DNA from: Apostichopus japonicus
Lineage: Eukaryota > Echinodermata > Holothuroidea > Aspidochirotida > Stichopodidae
DNA length: 64,000 nucleotides
Reading direction: 5' to 3'
Assembly: GCF_037975245.1 (NCBI RefSeq)
Contig: NC_092583.1
Location: 2,256,764 to 2,320,763, forward strand
A model generated the notes under the pieces. That model was not told the DNA's origin. It searched no databases and saw only the letters and a list, made by a program, of their open reading frames with translations. A program made the translations under genes and the position numbers. Below, one piece after another: positions 58,993 to 64,000 of this stretch (the first letter of the stretch is position 1; each line of letters starts with the position of its first letter).

Positions 58993-59448
58993 ATGCTTGC
59001 ATTTTACTTATGCTACACATATGCCACACAATTGAACAATTGCGAACTGTGGGGCACAACGAAGGATCTTGATCGCAAAATTGACACTTTTCAAAGGAGA
59101 CTACTTCGTAATATTCTCAACATTAGATGGACCAATAATAATTGGTTAGCAAACGATGAGCTCTACAATGAAACCAACCAAAGAACTTGGTCATCCATAT
59201 AGTCGCAAATAGACGATTGAGATTTTTCGGTCATGTAGCAAGACTTCAGGAGGGCGCTCCAGCAAAGGTTGCTTTAAGAGAAGCACTGAGACATACTGCC
59301 AAACCAGTAGGAAGGCCCGTGACTACCTTGCTTGGAAAAATAAAGTCGCAATTTAAGGACGTTAACATTGAACAATTTCGAGGAAGCAATAAACCTTGCA
59401 CAAGATCGTGATACGTGGCGGAGGTTAATCACCGAGCATGTCGGATAG
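58993..59448 (+). pseudogene. Broken reverse-transcriptase C-terminus (non-LTR retrotransposon)
   Basis: Successive frames give CELWGTTKDLDRKIDTFQRR, LLRNILNIRW, then RRLRFFGHVARLQEG and a WRRLITEHVG end before TAG at 59446-59448. This is the classic C-terminal region of LINE-type polyproteins (RRLLRxILxIRW, RRLRWFGHVxR, DRxxWRRL). It needs at least two frame changes (near 59195 and 59385), and the catalytic RT part is absent, so it is a dead fragment. Confidence 0.85.
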
Positions 59449-61831
59449 ACGAGACTCAACTTACTACTACACATTGGCCGTTTTACCCGTATTGCCGAGC
59501 GTTGGCCATGTACTAGTTTTTGGCCGACAATAGGATAACGACTCGGGAAGGTCGGATGCACTGTTTAGCCTAATTCTGTCGGGCAAGGACCTGTCAATCC
59601 ATGCGCTTTTTCTCATGTTCAGTGTTTGGTGATGTAGCCTACATGTACGCACTTTATACTATATACCGGCATATATAGAAAGTAGAGTTTCGTGCAGAGT
59701 GTTAGCTGCTACAATCTTGCCAAATGTTTGGCAATATAGAGAAACAAGTAATACTAATTTACCATGACGTTCCTTGTTGCTTGTGTGTTAATTACATCAT
59801 TTCGTTACCCGACGGTTAATTTAAAAATAAAAATCCCTTAAGGTTAGAAAGCTGTTCTGAAAGTTTGTTCTGGATTTAATTGAATCATTATTTAAGGTTA
59901 TTTAGTAACAAGCTCGAGCAGATGTTAATTCGATAATTTATTTTTCATAGGTTTCAGAGGAACTAGATTAGTCATTTTGTTTTAACTGATGTAATAAATC
60001 ACTTTATGCCTTGTTTAATTGACCAAAGGCTAAAGCTATTAATAATCCTGTTGCAATGGGGTGATAAGGACATTGTAATTAAGTGAGCAAAAAACAATTG
60101 GCAAACTTGGTATAGTTGCAATAGTGCATGTGCGTATTCCGCGAGAAAAAAAGAACGATTTTAACGATACGGTACGGGTTGTCAGGTTGTCAGGATTTTA
60201 TTACACAGGGAACGCGAAAGATATACGAAGTAAAAGCTTATGCTATATTACATATTATAGACCCCCCCCCCTTCCAACCACCCCTCCCCAACCGATGTTT
60301 CTTTCACTGAAATATTCTTTGTCTTAAAACGAGCAAAATATTGATCGCACTGGTTTTGTTTATTTTTCTTGAAAGTAGTCGAGAAGTTGGTAAGTATAAG
60401 AGCATGCGTGAGTATGTTGGTATGTGTGGTTTTGTGAGTGTGGAGGGGGTGGGGGGGGTGCGACATTATCGACATTTAAGCTTATATTTATATTACAATA
60501 TTGCCACATAACGATTGGAACTTAACAACCCTCTCGTTAAGTAAAAATGAGACTTTAAAGAAATAGGGCACATTAGAGGGCGTTGTTTATTAACTTCCGG
60601 TTAGCCTGCTTTTAGCTTCTATAAATTGTTTCTTGTATATAAACGGGAATGATGGGTTTAGATAGAGATAGTTTTGTTCAATAACAACACACTGAATCTT
60701 GTGGCTAAAAATATAGGCTTTAGTATAATGTATGCAAATAATCCAGGGTCCAGAGGTCCAGAATCTAGAGTAAAAAATGTGACTATGTGCTTGCCACACA
60801 CCTTTCTCTCTGGACTTGACGTATGCGAGGTGCCTTCTTTTCTTTTTTTTGGCGCTGCAACAGCTGCCATTGCCTGCGTATTGTGACCGCAAAACTTGGC
60901 ACCATTCAGACAAGCGATCGAGTGGCTGGATTTTAGTATCAAGAAAAAAAAAACCAAAGAGAAAAAAAGAGCGGATGTATATTTGAGACATTCTCTAAGA
61001 GTTGTGAGAGGATGATGTTGACTTGTGAATCCTAGAGCTTACACGTCAGAAAACAGAGATGTCCCAATGGCACATGGCCTCTAACAAGCGGTAACATGAA
61101 CGCGCCTATCTGACAAAGGGTATATCTCTTATTGACGGAGATCCTTTGTGGATCAATATCCGAACCATGTTTCACGTCTGTCTCTTAAGATGACTGTTTT
61201 TCTTTCTTTCCTACCCCCCCCCCCTGTTCTCTCTTTTAAAGAAATAGTGCAGTTTACAGTACGTATACTTGTATAAGGAGCTATAGAAGTGTCGAAAATC
61301 TTTGTAGGTTAAATCACTTATAGAACAAGCAAAAACTCTCAACTTATGAATAAACATGTGCATGAAAATTTTGTAATGTATTGAATGATTCCATCCAAGT
61401 TGACAATCATCATTCTTTTTATTTTTTTTTGGGGGGGGGGAGGATTTTATTATTTTTCATTACTTTTTGCAACAACTTTATTATTCGGTTGTCGATCATT
61501 TCTTGAAAACGGTGGCCAGCGGAGTTGAATTATCGACCAGTGAATGAGTTGTGATTACAGAAAACAACTTGATTACTATTGACATAACAAATGTTTGATA
61601 GCTAAGTTATGTAGGTCTGCAGTGTTAATTTTCATGTTCAGCAAAGAGCGAAAAGATAACATTCAAAGGTAGGAACAGTACTGACTAAATATGAGGAGTT
61701 ACTCGTATTGCACGAGGGGTGAGGGGAGTTGGGGTGAGGTGGGCTGAGGTTGGTAGGGTTTTAATCAGTGCGATTTGAGGTGAAATCTGCTTGTACTGAA
61801 CGTAATATACCTTACTCTAATCGAATCACTG
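59449..61831. other. Intergenic, nothing coding recognised
   Basis: 59800-60090 is repeat-free and dense in TAAT/ATTA and GATAA words, possibly regulatory. Poly-C at 60262-60271 and 61215-61225, poly-G at 60445-60460 and 61432-61441. No exon seen. Confidence 0.45.
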
Positions 61832-62119
61832 CAGGCGCGTAGCCAGGAATTTGCCAAGGGAGGGGCGAAACTGTAGATTCGGCATTGCAAACTATCTAAG
61901 CGTAGCGCCACTATGAGTGGGCGCGAAGCGTACAAAAAAAATTTGGCTGAAAATGCCCCCCAGATCGCTGGAAATGGCACTTCCCAGGCCTTGTAAGTTG
62001 CATCTTAGCATTTTCTCTTTTGAAAATACTAGCGATATCATAAAAACATTAAAAAAATATGCTCAATGGGGGGGGGGGGCGGCTGCCCTTTTCGCCCCCC
62101 ACCCTTGGCTACGCGCCTG
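61832..62119. mobile_element. hAT MITE (288 bp) with perfect 8-bp target duplication
   Basis: Perfect 14-bp inverted ends CAGGCGCGTAGCCA, flanked by AATCACTG on both sides (61824-61831, 62120-62127). Interior block 61891-61936 matches 28311-28356 in the larger element. An 8-bp duplication and CAGG ends mark the hAT superfamily. Confidence 0.93.
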
Positions 62120-62399
62120 AATCACTGTTGGTTTCTTTTGTTTTGCATGGCAAATATGTAGAATATAATTTCCAGTCTTCGTTGAGGAGAATAGATGGTT
62201 TGAGTCACCAAGTTCCCGGCGGTATACTTGTTCAAGGAGTTACTACCGTGGTCAGAAAGTTACGTTTTATAAAATGCTCAAATACATTTCTAGGGAAGGG
62301 GATTTTGCTATAGTTGAAGCTTGCATGCTTTTACTGCATGTTTGACTGTTTGGTGTAAGAATTTTGTATATATATATGTATACATATATATATATATTT

Positions 62400-62404
<5 letters not shown>

Positions 62405-62464
<60 letters not shown>
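62405..62464. repeat. (TA)n microsatellite
   Basis: About 30 TA units, ending directly at a SINE tail copy. Confidence 0.95.
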
Positions 62465-62467
<3 letters not shown>

Positions 62468-62530
62468 GAGGCTGAAAGTTTTTTCACTGTTCTCGATTTT
62501 CCAACTCATTACGATTTTCATTTATATATA
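62465..62530 (+). repeat. SINE tail without its tRNA head
   Basis: 66 bp identical but for one base to 62837-62902. It starts at the position equal to the 3' acceptor strand of the tRNA-like head (TGGAGGC) and is preceded by (TA)n. Confidence 0.85.
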
Positions 62531-62772
62531 TTCATTTGCCTTTGTCGTTTACCTCCATTGCATTAACATAAAGTCTGTTCAAAGTATCTCTTTCGAGATC
62601 TGGCTTTAGGAATCACAAATGATTTCGAGTTGGTTAGCATCATGTTTGATCTCAAGAGTAAGGCAAAATATGTCACCAAAAACAGAACTAGTATTGTTCG
62701 ATACAGGTGACAAACGCCTACAGTGGAATTACGACCTTCCTTACCGGTTTCGAACCTCTGGACATACAATCA

Positions 62773-62891
62773 GCGTCCATAGCCTAGTGGTTAGGGTGTC
62801 CGCGTACAGAGCGGAAGGCCCGTGGTTCGAATCCCGGTGGAGGCTGAAAGTTTCTTCACTGTTCTCGATTTTCCAACTCATTACGATTTTC

Positions 62892-62924
<33 letters not shown>
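62773..62924 (+). repeat. tRNA-derived SINE with (TA)n tail
   Basis: 62773-62845 is a 73-nt cloverleaf: acceptor 6 of 7 pairs, D-stem 4 pairs, anticodon stem TCCGC/GCGGA perfect, loop GTACAGA (anticodon ACA), T-loop TTCGAAT but T-stem with two mismatches. A unique tail and a (TA)n array (62895-62924) follow. Mismatches and the separate tail copy argue for a SINE rather than a tRNA gene. Confidence 0.75.
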
Positions 62925-62931
<7 letters not shown>

Positions 62932-63663
62932 TACGTATGTATATACGTAATGCGTGGTGTCTTAGTACGCCTTAAGCACTCAACTGTCAATAGCGTCAAA
63001 GTGCAAGGAGCAACAATCTAAAGAAATTCCTACACCAAACAGTAGAAGCATACAAGCTGATTCCTTAACCTAATTCAAAGCCCCATGAATGTATGCTAAT
63101 CTGCCGGCAGTACTATTGAATTCCTGACAACAGAGGGGACCAATCCCTTGAAAGGTTAGGCAACGTATACTAACTAAGTAAGTAACTATATAGGTATATA
63201 CATTGAATGCTGTTTTTACTGAATTCCCAGACGCATATATCCTTCTTTGCTGGTGGTGAGTAGTAAGTCCCGCCTGTCAGACCAGGCCTACAGCATTCAA
63301 TTAACGAAGATCACTCACAGACGTTACAAGTATTATTGATCAGGAGTAGTTATCTGTTGATTCAGAGAACCTTCGAGACTCCTAAGGTAATTACAAATTA
63401 TTCTAGTACATTCTGGGAATTATTTTCAGTTTTGTCCTGTCTTGTCAGCTTCGTAGAAGGTTAAACTCAAGAGGGATAATTTTTTTTTTTTTTGGTAGGA
63501 TCTGGAGGATTTTACTGAACAAAAGACAAGTATTGTGAGTGGTGATTGTAGACCCCCCCCCCCCCCACAAACACACACATCCCATTCCCCAAATATTTTG
63601 CATCCGATGATCATTCCGCCATTTTGGAAAATGACGTCATCCCTTCTGGTATACATTTAAGTG

Positions 63664-63664
<1 letters not shown>
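62925..63664. other. Intergenic; YY1-like plus CRE-like motif
   Basis: CCGCCATTTTGG (63616-63627) is followed by TGACGTCA (63632-63639), a promoter-style pairing. A poly-C/(CA)n tract is at 63553-63577. No exon seen. Confidence 0.35.

Positions 63665-63714
<50 letters not shown>
63665..63714. repeat. (TA)n microsatellite
   Basis: About 25 TA units. Confidence 0.95.
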
Positions 63715-63717
<3 letters not shown>

Positions 63718-64000
63718 CACTTCTAGATTCTAACTCTTCTGACGCTATCTTTTAAAGGTTCACTCTCATCATCCTATGAAAACCTTAATTTTCGAATTAT
63801 TTTAATATAATTTTGAAATGGATTAGGTTGCGGTTACCATTATGGATCCATGTCATATCATAGGCTATAGGTATAGGCCTCTTCTTAAACCTGCGAAACT
63901 GTTTTATTGTTGTAAACCATAAATTATATGATATAATATTTTTCTTTTGTAATTATCAGTTTGGTTGCTCATACGACCCCTTCCCCTTACCTCCCCCTCC

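Noticed and set aside
60590-60991. 133-residue minus-strand open frame
   Set aside because: Low-complexity start, no recognisable motif, and a competing frame over the same DNA; chance frame.
62773-62845. Functional tRNA-Cys(ACA) gene
   Set aside because: One acceptor and two T-stem mismatches, an unusual anticodon, and a repeated non-tRNA tail point to a SINE head.

Overview
This window is nuclear DNA from an animal, not a microbe. It is AT-rich, has long non-coding stretches, GT-AG introns with polypyrimidine tracts, microsatellites ((TA)n, (CA)n, poly-G/poly-C) and many short DNA transposons and SINE-like repeats. Gene structure and repeat types fit a marine invertebrate deuterostome. An echinoderm (possibly a sea cucumber) is my guess; no species marker proves it.

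Only two protein genes can be supported, and both can be built in full from exons that splice in frame. They lie head to head. (1) Prohibitin-1 (PHB1), minus strand, six coding exons between 34538 and 26211, 276 residues, poly(A) signal at 26095-26100. (2) The La protein (SSB/La autoantigen), plus strand, twelve coding exons between 37293 and 50206, 402 residues, with a probable long 3' UTR ending near three AATAAA signals at 52773-52812. The start codons are about 2.75 kb apart, so 34.56-37.29 kb must hold both promoters. PHB1 is a mitochondrial inner-membrane ring-complex scaffold. La is a nuclear RNA chaperone that binds UUU-OH ends of polymerase III transcripts. They have no shared pathway; the pairing is positional.

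Layout. 1-26.0 kb: no gene supported; microsatellites, a non-LTR retrotransposon scrap (about 1.3-1.46 kb), an SINE-like repeat (2.3 kb), a TTAT-flanked MITE (5.9-6.2 kb), a perfect 36-bp palindrome (13.9 kb), a 136-bp tandem duplication (17.3 kb) and two hammerhead-ribozyme-like motifs (22.8 and 25.0 kb). 26.1-34.6 kb: PHB1, whose introns carry a 127-bp TTAA MITE, a 1.3-kb hAT-like element, an AAT-rich microsatellite and a second copy of the 5.9-kb MITE. 34.6-37.3 kb: shared upstream region with a 683-bp Mutator-like element ending about 200 bp before the La start codon. 37.3-52.8 kb: La, whose introns 5 and 7-11 each carry one copy of an approximately 85-bp inverted-repeat unit tipped with DR1-type nuclear-receptor sites. 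52.8-64 kb: no gene supported; a third MITE copy, two tRNA-derived SINEs, a pre-miRNA-like hairpin, a broken reverse-transcriptase C-terminus, a 288-bp hAT MITE with perfect 8-bp target duplication, and long (TA)n arrays.

The most noteworthy material is repeat biology: several non-autonomous transposon families defined here by their ends and target duplications, ribozyme-like motifs, and a gene (La) whose introns are dominated by one repeat family.
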